A stretch of 64,000 nucleotides of DNA from Neopestalotiopsis rosae (GCA_023078685.1 JALGAS010000001.1:3100001-3164000); one strand, 5' to 3'; positions 24,305 to 37,398 are shown, counted from the stretch's first letter. A program made the numbers and translations. The notes: a model not told the origin generated them from the letters alone.

Positions 24305-26298
24305 ATGGCAACCAGAAGAAGCACTCGTCTCCAAAATATACCATCCCAACAGTCGGGCAATAACAAGGCAGATGATGCGCCTATCCCGGCCGTTGGGAAA
24401 AGGGGTCGGCCCAAGACGGCACCAAAGGCGTCAATTTCCAACACAGTTGCAACCTCCGGTACAGCCAAGGACGAGCAAGAGGAACCAAGGCGCAAAAGGA
24501 TCAAGGGCAATGGCAAGGCATCAAATGTCTTGTCCTTGGGCGCCAGCACGGTCGGCGCCAACGACAAAATATCAATTCTGCCGCCAGAAATTCTCAACAT
24601 GATTCTCGTCGGTATCAGCGAGCCAAGAGACATGAGCGTTATGGGTCGGACGAGCAAGATGTTCTACTCGGTCATGATGCCTCGACTGTACGGACGGGTG
24701 GTTGTGGCATCCATGTTCCACGCACACATTGCCAAGCTGATCCGCACGCTCGAACCACTTCTCAGCATTGCTGTCAAGAAACAGCTGAAGAAGGAGGGGA
24801 AATATAAAAGTCAGCAGGAAAAGTACCGGACTGGCCTTGACGAGAAAGCCATCCCCGCCTGTGCCGGCTACGTGAAACAGTTCGTGGTTGGCTATTGCAA
24901 GCCGGGACGCAAACACGATTATATCTGTTATAGATATGTCAAAGAGGCATTGAAGGTCATGAGAAACTTGGAAGTCTTGGATATTGTAATAGTGAATGAG
25001 TAAGTCCCCCAGTCGAGTGTCTGAAGTGCTATTTACATGCTTGCTCCCAAATATGAAGCGAGGACTGCACTGATATTTCTTTTAGGTCCATATCCAAAGC
25101 CATAGCTTCTCTGCCAAACCTGAAAGCTCTTCGTATGTTTGCTGATTGCAAAACCGAAGACATTGAGCCGCTGGCACAGATCAAGGAGCTTAGGCACTTG
25201 GAGTTCAAAACGTCTTGGCACCACGTTTTCCGACCAGTCCTTCAGAATTCCACGACGACACTTGAGAGCTTGGCTATCTCTGGCAATCATTACAACCTAG
25301 GGGTGTTTGAAGGTTGGGCACAAAATTCAAAGGCGAAAGCTGCACCGGACTTTGTCGCATTAAAGTCGTTGTCCTTGAAATCCTTTGAGATTACGGAGCA
25401 ACTTCTCAAGGATTTTGGCCAAGCCTTTGACTTTACTCAAATGCGCGAACTTGAATTTGCACACTTGCCAGATCCCAATTGTCTATTCTTTCCTTTTCTG
25501 ACCAGCCAATTCACCTCATTCCGAGGCACAACAGATGTCCCTGTAGGCTTGCGCACCTTGAAGCTTAACATGGACAAAGACGGTTGGAGATATAGCCGGG
25601 CACAAGTACTGGCTACCATCAAGACTAAATGCGACTTTATCGCGTCCTTTGACACACTCACAACCTTGGAGCTCCCCTCCTTTAAGTATACCAAGGACCA
25701 CGAAGTGACCAACCCAGGATTTTCGGACCTGCTCCTACAAGCTATACTCAAACACAAGAACTTGAGAGTTCTCAAGTTGAGTATTAACGGAATATCTTCC
25801 GACGACGTTATCCCGTATCTGGACGCGAGAACGGTAGCAGCTCTTGTCGACGGCCTTCCCCAACTGCGGGAATTCAACTTCGCTCCAATGCAAGAGCAGA
25901 TGCCGGAAATCAGCCGAGAACTGCAACGTGCAAGCCACCTAGAGATACTGCACTGCTGGCCATATGATCACGAACAGGATCTAAAGTTGATCCAAATTGT
26001 CGTTGGGAGTTTTCTATCACATTTGCCTAGTGAGGCGATAGCAAGCGCCCAGAATGGAAATTTCAAATGGGAGGACTATTACAGGCTCAGCCGGATCAGA
26101 ACGATCAGAGCTTGGGACATTGCATCGGATTTTGGGAAAAAGAAGCGGGGAGGCGAAAAGCCAGAGAAGATCCATGTTGATGGACTCGGCTGGGAACATA
26201 ATGTCAAGTCTCGCCCCGTGCGTGACTTGATCAGAATCCATGTAGGATACGACCCAGACCTCTCATTCTTGAAACAGGTTGAGAAGCGCATATCATAA
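24305..26298 (+). CDS. F-box-like protein with AT-hook-like N terminus
   Basis: Exons 24305-24999 and 25086-26298 (GTAAGT donor, TTTAG acceptor), 635 residues. The N-terminal 80 residues are basic and disordered and contain GKRGRPKT, a core like an AT-hook, and PRRKRIKG, a likely nuclear signal. Residues about 87-135 (ISILPPEILNMILVGISEPR onward) have the layout of a fungal F-box, the helix bundle that binds Skp1 in SCF ubiquitin ligases. The rest, with repeated spaced leucines (LRTLKLN, LRVLKLSI, LREFNF), suggests degenerate leucine-rich repeats, usual for substrate recognition in F-box proteins. The target is unknown. It is one of two F-box-like genes within 4 kb, in the same orientation, but they do not look like recent duplicates. 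Confidence 0.85.
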
Positions 26299-28007
26299 AT
26301 GTCTGTAAGGAGCGGGATTTGTAGAAATAGTTTGTCTTGTCTCGTATTCTCCAGATCTATGTACACCTTGTATAATATGCGTCCGGACCGTAATCGTTTC
26401 TATTTGTTGACATGATGAACACTTTAGTATCTTGGTAAAGTAGTACTATCCGCTCGGCATCTTAAGTCAATGCCATTGATTGTCAACTGATAGAGGCAAC
26501 GGTCTTTGGATAATATTGCTCTGAGTATAAGAGAATCTTTGCCTACCTAGGTACTCGGATAAATGGTGGAGCCTACCTTGCATTGTGTTCCCAATGCCAT
26601 GTGAACCTTACTGAACGCCGAAAGCGCGGAGGAGTTTCACAATGCTTGGGACCATTGATTTCAAGATGTCCAGATTCAGTACACCGAGCAAAAACAAAAT
26701 CGAATCGGCATCCTGTTTGTGCCTGGTGTGCATTTCCAACTTTTCATGGCTTCCGTGGCGAGATTAAAATTCAATTCTGGCATTCGACTTGCAGGAAGGC
26801 GTGGCGAGACGCCGTTATTGCTCCACGCAATGCAGAAAGTGGAAACAATGACCTGATTCTAGCAAACAAACTCAACGGGTAATTGCCCAGCTGCATATCT
26901 TCTTTAGACCTAAGAAATTTCTGTCCTCTCTCAACTGCTCCGTAAAGATCAAGTGCCATCAGTGATGATGAATTATCAAGGGTCTTGGTGCCACCATCTG
27001 ACTCATCGGACCACAGGGTATCAAACTCTATTGCTCAAGTGGTTTGTGCTGTTTGTTTGTCTCTGATCATGCTCGTTGGATTTTATTGATCAAACTCGAT
27101 GGGGATCCACCAGGTTCCTCAGATTTTGGCCGCTCTGACTCATTCTTCCTAATTACTACAGACTTGGTCTCTTTTTAAAAGCGGCAGACTGTAGGCAACT
27201 AAACACAAAGCCATTGTCCAATATAAATCATGTTCGGAGGAATTCTTGTAGGATTATTGGATAGAGGCACCTTCCCTGACGAATTAGCCGGTGAAATGAT
27301 GGCCTCCGATGGAGGAGAGAGAAGGACGATAGAATTCGGTTACTTCACACGCATAGTAGACTAGGCGCGACGTGCATAATATCAAGGTCTCATTCGTTTC
27401 CTTGAAAATTTGAAGATCATTTTCTTGGAAGACCATTTATTATTACAGATGTCACCAATGTTACACGAGTGGATTTGATTCGATAGATAATGAACGATGG
27501 AGTCAACTTGTAGGGTTATTGGCCAGCCTGAATCGCACACTCAACATATCATCATTGCCCTCACACTGTTCTTTCTCTTTCTGGCCTGAATTCACTCTAT
27601 TGGGCAAGGGCGAGTATTTGATAGAAACCTTCCCGGAGAAAGGTAATGGTACCTGCCACTTTATATCTTACAAAAAGATCAAATTACCCTAACAAAGGAC
27701 TCGACTGGCGAGCCTAAACAATTCCTTTCTCCGTCTTTGCTTGAATTAGTCCTTGCTGGGAATCACCAATTCTTTCTTCTTTCCTATAAAAGGATCGTCT
27801 AGGCAAGAACTACTTTGTCACTCGACCTGAACAATCCTTCAAAGTCATTGACTTCAATCACTCTCGAATATCCTTCCTATACCACTGGCTACCCGACCTG
27901 TCGCGTCTCTTCTCACAGACACAACGAGCGATACAGACACTCGCTCACCCAACCAGACCGTCTAGAACTAATCATCCAATCGCTTTCCCATTCAAAGCTA
28001 CCGAAAG
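26299..28007. other. Intergenic region between two F-box-like genes
   Basis: About 1.7 kb, AT-richer than the flanks. It has a copy of ACCTAGGT (26545-26552) and one 99-codon frame at 26583-26882 without recognisable features. The last 250 bases look like the leader of the next gene. Confidence 0.5.
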
Positions 28008-29171
28008 ATGGCTAGAAAGAATAATCACGCTGCCACCTGTTCCCATTGCGGCCGCGTAGGGCACAATGAGGCCCGTTGCTACCATGCCCATCCCGAATTG
28101 GCGCCGCCAACCTGGCGTACTTCAAGACCTGGTCAGGGTCAGAGACGGAAGGGCCACAATCAACAAGGTCATTCTCGTGGACCTCGATCATCGCGTGGTC
28201 AATGGGAGGTCAAGCCCATTCCCAAAGGCGCTCCTACCGTGGAGGTCAAAGCAACTACCACAAACAACAAGAGCGGAAGTCTGGATGCTGTTACGAGCCA
28301 CTTGAAGACACTTTCTATCACCTGCCATAGTCAGAACAAGCCCTTTCGACTGCTGGACTTTCCCATTGAGTTGGTAGAGAAAGTCTTTGGTCACTGCGAT
28401 GTTCTTGCCTTGATCCGGCTCCTGCGCACTAGCAAACTCACCAAGGATCTAGTCGAGCGACTCGACCGCTTCAATCAGAATATGGAGGATATCCATACCA
28501 AGTTTACTATTCTTTCAAATCTTCAGCGTGCCGTCCAGAAATCAAAGGGTCATCGCGAATGGTCGCTCCCCATTGACCTCTCAAACTGGAACTACGCCGA
28601 CGTCTTGTCCAGTTTCGAATCAGAGAGCTGTCCAACATGTCCCGCCCGTCTCGGCCTCAAAGTCACCAACCTTTCAATGGACGAGGCTGAGCCGAAGTCT
28701 GTACACACCTGGCGCAAAGTGGTCAACGCCACTGACGGCAAATGTATCTGTGATGATTGCTTCTTCAATGCCCCAGCTTACCGACTTGCCTATGACGTGG
28801 AGCAGGTGAAGGAAGCGGAGGAGTCTCTGGATGTAAGTATTCATATTGCCATATCACAAGCAATTCACTAATGATAATGAATGTAGTGGCGACCCGATGT
28901 TGGCTTGGCCAAAAACTACCTGGGCAATCTAGTTTGCTGCCATGGGGCTAGATTGACTGGCTGCCAAGCAATTTTCCTGTCTCGAGAGGGCGGGCCAACA
29001 TTCGCGTGGATCGCGAGGAACTTATGGGCCAAGGTCAGGCCATTCTACGACGGTTTCGACGACGCTCGTAACGAGGAAGGATACTATACAGCTGAAGGAT
29101 GCAGAAAGCATCCTTACAACTGTGTGGAAGGCCCATCTGATATCCGCGCTTACGATCCGAAAGACATTTAG
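28008..29171 (+). CDS. CCHC zinc-knuckle protein with F-box-like domain
   Basis: Exons 28008-28832 and 28887-29171 (GTAAGT donor, TGTAG acceptor, phase 0), 369 residues. Residues 11-24 form a zinc knuckle C-x2-C-x4-H-x4-C (CSHCGRVGHNEARC), usually an RNA- or DNA-binding module. A Gly/Arg/Gln-rich linker follows. Residues about 112-160 (FRLLDFPIELVEKVFGHCD) look like an F-box. The C-terminal half holds further Cys pairs (CPTC, CICDDC, VCC, GC), perhaps a second zinc site. A CCHC knuckle joined to an F-box is an uncommon pair; the CCHC is not embedded in any Gag or integrase sequence, so I do not call it a retroelement remnant. Function unknown. Confidence 0.8.
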
Positions 29172-29709
29172 CAGTGTAAAGAAGAAAAGGGCCAAAACAG
29201 GGGAGACAGAAGAGGAGGCCAAAAGGCAACGGATAGACTGATTTGAGATGAAGCAAGCACTGATTATTAGTATAATTCATACATAGCACCTGCTGATGTT
29301 CTTTGTTTCTTTTGGTCAGGAAACAGACCATGATAGATTGACAAGCACATTATGGACGCAGACCGGAGACCTTGATTTTCGACGAAAATAATGACTATAA
29401 TAACAAATACGATCAAGACCATATTATGAGACGTTGAACGGACCAATAATACAAGTACCTACGTACTGAGAAATACTGGCAAAATGACTGGACCATAAAT
29501 CCAGACTAGGCCAGCTGCCGGCCCCATATATCCACTATTTTTATATGCCAGCTCCAATCCCCTGTCGCCGTGCCATGCGCCAAACCCCAAAACTTCAAAA
29601 AATTGCCCCTCCACCACAGGTCAAGTCATTCTAGAAATGTGCGACCTGCCCCTCCACCTGTCAACTTGAGGAACAAGAGAATCTCTCTCTTCTGGTCGCG
29701 CACGACGAC
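29172..29709. other. Short intergenic region before TYW1
   Basis: About 540 bases between tandem genes. It contains 3'-UTR-like AT-rich sequence and the TYW1 promoter. No further feature is seen. Confidence 0.5.
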
Positions 29710-32102
29710 ATGGGCTTCAATGAGTGGATGTATGAGGTTCAGGCCGCAAGACCAGTGGCCTGTAAGTTGTACCATCGAGACTGCACTGCGCCAGACTTGT
29801 GCTGACCAATTCCCCAGACCTCATTGACCTGTGGCATCTCTACCGGACGCCAACCCTGCTCGTGACGTTCGGTGTCTTGGTCACGGTCTACATCTATCTG
29901 CTTCTGACACAGGAACGGGAATACTCTGTGGCTCTGCGCAAGATATATGATGAGCCGGCCAAGAGCGAGCCAGCCTCTGCCCCCGTGCTCATTAGTGAAA
30001 AGTCGTCCGTCCCGGTTCTCAAGAACCCTAGCACCAATGGACCCAGACGCATCAAGGGCGAGCTTCGCAAAGCCGAACCCAAGCCGGTAGAGCCAGAATC
30101 TGATGAGCCATGGCAGCTGCAGCCTCTGATCTTCTTCTCTTCCTTGACTGGCAATACTGAGAGGACTGTCAAGGGTCTGTCCGAGTCGCTGGCCGATGCC
30201 CTGAAGCAGGACTCGACCGTGGCCGAGAAGGTCCTCGCGCCCAAGGTTTTGGACCTTACCGAGGTGGACTATGACGAGTACTTTATCACGGCGCCCAAGG
30301 CAACGGAAACCAGCGGGGCTCTGAAATATGTCTACTTGTTGCTCATCCCCAGCTACAATATTGATACCATCAACGACAACTTCTTGGAGCATTTGCAGGA
30401 GACACACAATGACTTCAGAATCGATACCGCGCCTCTTTCGGATCTCCTAGGATACTCGGTCTTTGGCCTCGGTGACCGCGAAGGATGGCCTAGCGAGGAG
30501 GATGGCTTCTGTTTCCAGGCCAAGGATGTGGACAAGTGGATGGCTAAGCTGACTGGTCGCAAGAGAGCATACCCGCTGGGCATGGCAGACACGAAACGCG
30601 AGCTCAAGGAGAGACTGGACGAATGGTCTCGGGGTATCGCGGATGTGATCAGTCTCATTGGCAGCACTGGCAGCCTGGGCGAAGGCGTCCCTGGAAGTGG
30701 CGACGCCGTCGAGAGCGACGACGAATCCGTGTCTGGAGAGGACGATGATGGTGAAGTTCTCTTCGAGGATCAAACTGTCGAGATCAAGCGCCCCAACAAG
30801 AAGAAACAGACTAGCAACTTGGAGGATGTCGAGGATTTGGGAAAGATTATGAAGTCTTCCGGAGGTGGCCAGAATGGATCTGCGCCGATTGCTGTTGACT
30901 TTACCACTTACAGCAAACCGGCCAAGAAGACCGCAACGCAAACTGTAAAGGAAATGGTCCCGAAAAGCTCGCCAACTTACAACTCCCTCACGAAACAAGG
31001 TTACACCATTGTCGGTTCACACTCGGGTGTCAAGATCTGCCGCTGGACAAAATCTGCCCTGCGCGGTCGCGGTTCTTGCTACAAGTATTCATTCTACGGC
31101 ATTGCGTCCCACCAGTGTATGGAGACAACACCATCTCTTTCTTGCAGCAACAAATGTGTCTTCTGCTGGCGACACGGCACCAACCCCGTCGGCACAACGT
31201 GGCGCTGGGTCGTAGACCCGCCAGAGATGATCTTTGACGGCGTCAAGGCGGGCCACTATAAGAAGATCAAGATGATGCGCGGTGTCCCTGGAGTAAGAGC
31301 AGAGCGCTTCGAGGAGGCTATGCGCATCCGCCACTGCGCCCTCAGTCTCGTCGGTGAACCCATCTTTTACCCTTACATCAACGAATTCCTCGGCATGCTC
31401 CACGCCGAGCGCATCTCGTCGTTCCTCGTCTGCAACGCACAACACCCGGACCAGCTCGAGGCCCTCAAGGCCGTGACCCAGCTCTACGTCTCCATCGACG
31501 CGAGCAACAAGGAGTCTCTTCGCAAGATTGACCGCCCGCTCCACCGCGACTTTTGGGAGCGCTTCCAGCGGTGCCTGGACATCCTGCGCGAGAAGCGCTT
31601 CAAGCAGCGCACCGTCTTCCGCCTGACGCTCGTCAAGGGCTTCAACGTGGACGACGAGGTCGAGGGCTACGCCGACCTCGTCGAGCGCGGCCTCCCCTGC
31701 TTTGTCGAGATCAAGGGCGTGACGTACTGCGGCACCAGCAGCTCGGCCGGCGCCGGGCTCAGCATGGCCAACGTGCCCTTTTACGCCGAGGTCCAGGAGT
31801 TCGTCGAGGCCCTCAACAAGAAGCTCAACGACCGCGGCCTCAAGTACGGGCTGGCCGCCGAGCACGCGCACAGCTGCTGCGTCCTCATTGCCAGCGAGCG
31901 GTTCAAGAAGGAGGGCAAGTGGCACACGCGCATCGACTACCAGCGGTTCTTTGAGCTGCTCGAGGAAAGGGGCGCAGACGGAGACTGGAGGCCCGAGGAC
32001 TACATGGGACTGCCCACACCCGAATGGGCCACCTGGGGCAATGGCGGATTTGACCCCAGAGACCAGCGGGTTGACAGGAAAGGCAGGCCGATCGAGGTTT
32101 GA
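29710..32102 (+). CDS. TYW1: tRNA 4-demethylwyosine synthase TYW1
   Basis: Exons 29710-29761 and 29818-32102 (GTAAGT donor, CCCAG acceptor), 778 residues. The N terminus has one membrane helix at about residues 26-47 (TLLVTFGVLVTVYIYLLL). A flavodoxin domain follows (about residues 115-255; FFSSLTGNTERT is the FMN phosphate loop). Then come an acidic linker and the radical-SAM core with C460-x3-C464-x2-C467 ligating the 4Fe-4S cluster, and a C-terminal wyosine-forming domain. The enzyme condenses N1-methylguanosine-37 of tRNA-Phe with two carbons of pyruvate to build the tricyclic base that leads to wybutosine. The flavodoxin supplies electrons. The membrane helix suggests attachment to the endoplasmic reticulum. 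The short first exon encodes 17 residues and ends within Tyr-18. Confidence 0.96.
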
Positions 32103-32652
32103 GTTTGACATACACACAAGGTTGTAACAACAGATCAGACTGGGACGGCGTACGCGCAGACTAGGTATCAACTGAAAAGTAGTGTTTACCCTGTACATAT
32201 CTCGAAAAAAGAAAAGGAAAAGAAATACAGAAAGTCGTTCGTCATTTGTCTATGGCCAACCCTGGCTATGAATTTCCGGACATCCATACATGCATCGTTG
32301 CTTACAGAAAATATACAGTGATTTCTGGCTCCCCTTTTTCTCCCCCCGAGGACTCCAGCCGGGCACAGAGACGAGTGTGCCTTTCCAGGTAGCATTAAAA
32401 TCTTACAATGAGCTCTCCAGTTTAGTCTTTTTTGTTTTCCTCTTCCTTCTCTCCATCCGAGCTCATACAAGAATTCAGATCGACCGCTTCGGTACAAGGC
32501 GATGTGAAGCAGCGTCGAATCTTGTCTTCTTTTTTGTTTCTCTTTGTTTTTCTTTCCGATATGAGTGGGGACGGTCTTCGTCACCAAGAGCTTGGTAACC
32601 TTCCCCCAAAGAATAGATACATCCCGAGGACAGCCCGTTCAAACGAAGACTC
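32103..32652. other. Convergent intergenic region
   Basis: About 550 bases between TYW1 and TOM20 stops, with T-rich tracts typical of 3' ends. Nothing else is seen. Confidence 0.5.
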
Positions 32653-33404
32653 CTAGTCGAGGCCAGGGTGGGGGATGCCGCCAGTGCCCTCAATGTCGAG
32701 GGTCTTGTCGTAGGCGATCATCTCAGCGAGAACATCCAGCACTCTCTGTGGACGAGATCGTGATTAGCAAGGATCCTCGAGAACATGGAAATGTAAACAA
32801 AAAGGCGCAGTCGTGAAGGTCTAGACCGCCTAAGCGCAGAGGAAACGAGGCCCAAATAACAACGACAAGAGAAAAAACATACCTTGTCAACAGTCTTGTC
32901 GTAGATTCCAATCAGGTCGCCGGGCGTAGGGTAGACCTTGAGAGCCTTGTAAAAGGCCAGGGCGGCCTCGAGGGTGTTGGCCGGGTCGGCGGCGAGCTGC
33001 TCGCCAATCTGGACGTGCTCCATAAAGTAGCCCTCGCGCTCGTTGACGCCGGCAGGGAAGCCCTCGTCCTTGGCGGCGTCGACGGCCTTCTGAATGTCCT
33101 TGACGCGCTCCTTGCCGGCGGCGGCGGCGTTCTCCTTCTCGTTGCGCACCTGGCGCCTCTCGTTGCGCCGCAGCGAGCGTCGGAACTCGGGGGACTTTCT
33201 GCGCTGGCTGTCGAAGTAAACGGCGTATCCTGTGTGTGGTGCAAAACGTGTTAGGACGTGATATCCCATCCGTGGGGGTGAGAGATCGTGGTTGAGCAGA
33301 GGCAGAGCTGTGGTTTCTCTTCCCAAGATGCATGGTGACGTACCTAGCAGACCTGTTGCTATCGTGGCGACGCCTATCGTCGCTAATGTCGAGTTCTGAA
33401 CCAT
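32653..33404 (-). CDS. TOM20: Mitochondrial import receptor subunit TOM20
   Basis: Exons 33404-33344, 33229-32883 and 32745-32653, closing to 166 residues. Residues about 5-22 form the N-terminal membrane anchor ([20 protein letters not shown]), followed by the basic charged linker [19 protein letters not shown] helical receptor domain with a TPR-like repeat comes next ([30 protein letters not shown]), and the short tail ends GGIPHPGLD. These match fungal Tom20, which exposes the receptor domain on the outer mitochondrial membrane, binds presequences and passes them to the TOM40 pore. It is about 15 residues shorter than the Neurospora protein. Divergent from EXO84, with which it shares a 775-base upstream region. 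Confidence 0.95.
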
Positions 33405-34179
33405 CTTGTCTGGATGTGTGAAAAGGGACGGCTACGGCGTGGATTATTAAGAGGTCTAGAGCTTGGAATCGAGGTGTGTGTTGGATATGTCGTGCGGCGA
33501 CAAAAAGTGTCTGAAGCTGAACGTTCGCCTGCGATGAGTAAAGAAAATGGAGAAAGGCTAGCTTTTCGCTATGGGTAGAGCTTCGTCAATTGCTTTGGTT
33601 GCGCACACGGACGGTGACGGGCTGCCGTAATTTTTTTTCTCTTTAGGCCCGTTCAGCAGCCTGCCGAGCCATTAGCGATTGATGGGTCCCCTGTGTCCCG
33701 GGGCCTGGGCCACTGTTTGTTTAGCGGCCAGGGATTGGTCGCTGGTAACTATTTTCCGCTGCCGACCCTCAATTCAATGTTGGGCTGGGAGACGCGCTGC
33801 AACGACGGGGTACTCAGTACGAAGCACCGCCGCTAAACGGTCGCTACGCTCAGGGTAGAGGTACGTACTCCCATCAACCCCCCCAAGAAGCTCAACGCCC
33901 AATGACCACGACCATGATGCCGCCGTAACTCCGACTCGAGCTTCGTTTCAGTTTATGGTTCCGTCCCTGCTACTCAACCTCCCCACGACTGTCCAGTCTG
34001 CCATGCGGGACCTGCTCTTTTGTTGCGTCTAGCGTTGCATGCACCTCAATTGTCTCTTCTACAATTAATACTGTTGTGTCCTGCGATCTCTGGCACCAAT
34101 TGTAGCACTGGTCTGAAGCATTAAACATTGGCAATCTGGCATCTCGGAGTCCCCTGCGCCTCCACGACCGATCTTCGCC
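33405..34179. promoter_or_regulatory. Shared divergent promoter of TOM20 and EXO84
   Basis: 775 bases between two start codons on opposite strands. It is moderately GC-rich, with CT-rich leader sequence on the EXO84 side. No specific regulatory element is assigned. Confidence 0.5.
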
Positions 34180-36303
34180 ATGTCCGACGAGAAGAAGGGA
34201 ATCTCGCTCCGTAGCGGGAAGAGAAAGACGGTGACCCGTCCAGTAATCAGCGCGCCAAAGCAAATATCAGGTCCAATCCCCAACAATGCCGTCGATATAC
34301 CACGTAGCAGCGGAGGCATCAAGCCACCAGGCCCGGGGCCGATGGCTCCTCCGCAAACCAGAGAGAGACCACCGCCCAACAGAGGAAAGACGAGTGACAA
34401 GGTACTGCGCCGATACTCGACCCGATTCAATAATATCCCCGACAACTTTGACGCCTCGGCACCACCCATGCCATCGCTGCCTACCTTTGACCCCCCCAAG
34501 TACGGCGCACCACCTGCAGAAAGACGGCCGCCGCCTTCGAGAGGCGAGGGCGGCCCAGTCGGTGGCGCTCGAGGAGCTGGACCCGTAGCTGTTGACATCA
34601 AGGCCCTGAGGGACCCCGGACTTGCGCCTGACCAGTATGTTGCCAACATCCTCAGCGAGGCAACCGAGGACGAGATACGAGATTATGAGGAGAGTCTACG
34701 GAAACTAAAGAACCGAGCCGCGACGGACTTGCAGCAAAATGTCTACCAGAATCGCACGCAGTTTATCAAGATTAGTAAGGAGGCCGAAAAGCTAAAGGGG
34801 GAGATGCGCGCCTTGAGAAACCTGATTACGGAGCTCAAGTCCAACACGACAGCGCTGAGAAATGCGTCTGCAAACACCAGCGCAACCCTCAATGGCGAGC
34901 TTAGTACTGGCCTCAGTAAGAAGGATAGGCGAAGTTCCGTTGCGGACCGCACAGCGCTATGGAACTCCCAAATGCAGGCATTGTATAAGAACGTCGAGGG
35001 GTCGCAAAAATTCCTGCCCAACTCCCTAGGAAGACACGTTGTGCAAGACGCGGGATACTGGATCGAGCTCGACAATGCTACCTACAAGTCTCGACGATCG
35101 ATGCAGATATTCCTTCTCAATGACCACCTACTTGTCGCCTCACGGAAGAAGAGAAAGGCAGACCAACCCAATGACGCCCGCGCTCCCATGACGAAGTTGG
35201 TGGCCGACCGTTGTTGGCCTCTACTGGAAATTGAGGTGGTGGACATGGCTGGTACACACGAAAGTTCCAGTAGCAGGAACAAGCTCGCCGATGCCATCAT
35301 GGTCCGTGGCATGGGTCAGGAGTCATTCATTTATCGAACGGAGAAGCCCGAAGACTCCTCGAAGTCTGCTCTGACACTGAACATCAGGAAGGCCGTGGAA
35401 GAGTTGCGCAAGGGATTGCAATCCGAGATGGAAGCAAATAACAAGGCAAAGGAGACAATCAACTACTTTGCTTCTCGCGATCCCGGTCTTCTCGAAAAGA
35501 CTGAACTACTCCAGACGCTGTCGGACATTAAGGACATGCTGATCGAGGTGGACGGCAAACAGCAGAATCTGAGATGGGTGGAGGGTCAAATGGATGAGCT
35601 CGACATTGATGTCGCGCTTCAACAGTTTGAGACGGCAGTGGCCAAGGTTGAAAAGCTTCGAGATCTTGCGCGGGGACTAAAGAACAATGCCATTGCCCAG
35701 GACTTTATCTACTTCAAAGTTCAGGAACGATCGACAAAGCTGGCCGGACTGATCACGAGAAACCTGATTGACCATCATGCTCAATCCCAGAAAGCAAAGC
35801 GAAATGTCAGCTGGCTGACGCGTCTTGGATTCGAGGATCGAGCACGAGAAGCATATCTAGAAGCCAGAGGGGCCCTCGTCAAGAAGAGATCCAGGTAAGC
35901 AATGCATGTCCAGCCGGGCCACCACATGTGACTAACAAACCCTAGACAAATCATTTTCCAAGGAGATCTTCACCTATACATCTGGCAGCTCTCGTTTGCA
36001 TACTTTAGCATCATACGCAACACCGTGGCTTGCTTCCAGTCGTGCTTCCCGCAGGCCATGCTCAGCGCTTGCGTCAAATGGGCCAAGGAAGAGGTTGAGA
36101 ACTTCAACGTGATCCTCAACCGACAGCTCAGCAGTGTCGAAAAGGACGGCGAAGTCTGGAAGGAGTGCATGGAACGCGCCAAGACGCACGCGCAGATGCT
36201 CGCAGAGGTGCACCTCGATTTCCGAGAGCTTATTGGCAAGGAGACTGAGGAGGAGCCGGTTGCCAGTGGCGAGGCCAACCCGGTCGGGCTCGGCTTGAGT
36301 TAG
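34180..36303 (+). CDS. EXO84: Exocyst complex component EXO84
   Basis: Exons 34180-35894 and 35946-36303 (GTAAGC donor, CCTAG acceptor), 690 residues, matching fungal EXO84. The first 130 residues are Pro-rich and disordered. Residues about 140-240 contain the helical N-terminal exocyst region (DPGLAPDQYVANILSEATEDEI). Residues about 285-400 form a PH-like domain (WIELDNATYKSRRSMQIFLLNDHLLVAS). The remainder is the helical CATCHR-type C-terminal region, ending in a long hydrophobic helix pair. EXO84 is part of the octameric exocyst that tethers secretory vesicles to the plasma membrane, binding Rho or Rab GTPases at hyphal tips and septa. The single intron near the 3' end is well formed. Confidence 0.94.
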
Positions 36304-37398
36304 GGGTAACATTCCAAACATCATATAATATAGCAGTTCCCAGCCTTTTTTTGGGCAGGGCTTGCAAACAATGAGCGAGCCACTTCTTGTTGAAAGCCTC
36401 GACGATACCCGGTGTCTGCTTTTCATCCGGTCATGATTACGGTTGCACAGAGTAGATTTTTGCTGGAAGCGAATCAATGAATAGTAATGTCCATGTTGTC
36501 TCTTGCTCTTGGATCAAATCAGGTGAACAGTGATGGTGGTTAAGATCGATTTCATGACACATTTACATCACGAATACGCAAGTGATGATACCTTTTTCTC
36601 TCGAGACCTATCAATACATCCGTCTTCTCGTCAATTAGAAGAGAATCATGTATCGGAATCAAAATCCCCCAAATACACATGCAGGTAAACCTCGTTGGAC
36701 AATCCATCATAGATATAAGACCGGCATGTTTGTGCACGGACCTTTGCCACGGAATCAGGGATATGATAAATAAAGCGCCCACAACAGAAAAGGATTCGCT
36801 TACTTTCAGAAAGTCTCCTCTTCAACTTTATGACCAACACAGCGACGAATCATCACAGGAGCAGATGTGGTGCAAGATACAATAAGGCATTTTTTCAGCG
36901 AATTCAATGATTCGATTTATTGATATTCGAGTCGTCATTTCTGAAGCCAACGTCACCGCCAGACGCCAGCGCCAAAGAGATACCCTAATCTGCAGCAGAA
37001 CCATGGTCCTTTCAAAGTCCTGAGGGGGTACAGGCCAGAGGCACTAATGCCCAGCGCGCAAGAAAATGCGGAAAAATGAATCAGGAGGTGACAAGATTCT
37101 CGAAATCCCCGAACGTACTAATCATGCCCTGAGCTTTCATGTTCATGCCTCATCAGTCTCCAACGCTATGAGCAGCAACCAGAACCAAAAACCAAAAGAG
37201 AGGTGCCAACTCGGTATCATGAAAAAAGGGGGTCTCTATCGTGAAGGATACAATAGGCACGTCGCACCGCTAACTCCAGAATATGCCAAAGAAGAAATGT
37301 ACAAAGACAACGCCATGTGGTGAATGACCAGCAAGCGACAGGACTCGCCGACGATTTCTCGCCAGGCAAGTCAAAACCGCCGCGTGCATGCAATGCGA
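36304..37398. other. Convergent intergenic region
   Basis: About 1.1 kb between convergent genes. It has short frames only and AT-rich 3'-UTR-like sequence. Nothing recognisable. Confidence 0.5.

Noticed and set aside
28041..28082. CCHC motif as a sign of a retrotransposon Gag
   Set aside because: The motif is in a spliced gene with an F-box-like domain; no protease, reverse transcriptase or long terminal repeats lie nearby.
31089..32198. 369-codon antisense frame in TYW1
   Set aside because: The sense strand encodes the radical-SAM and wyosine domains; the antisense frame results from GC-rich codon bias.
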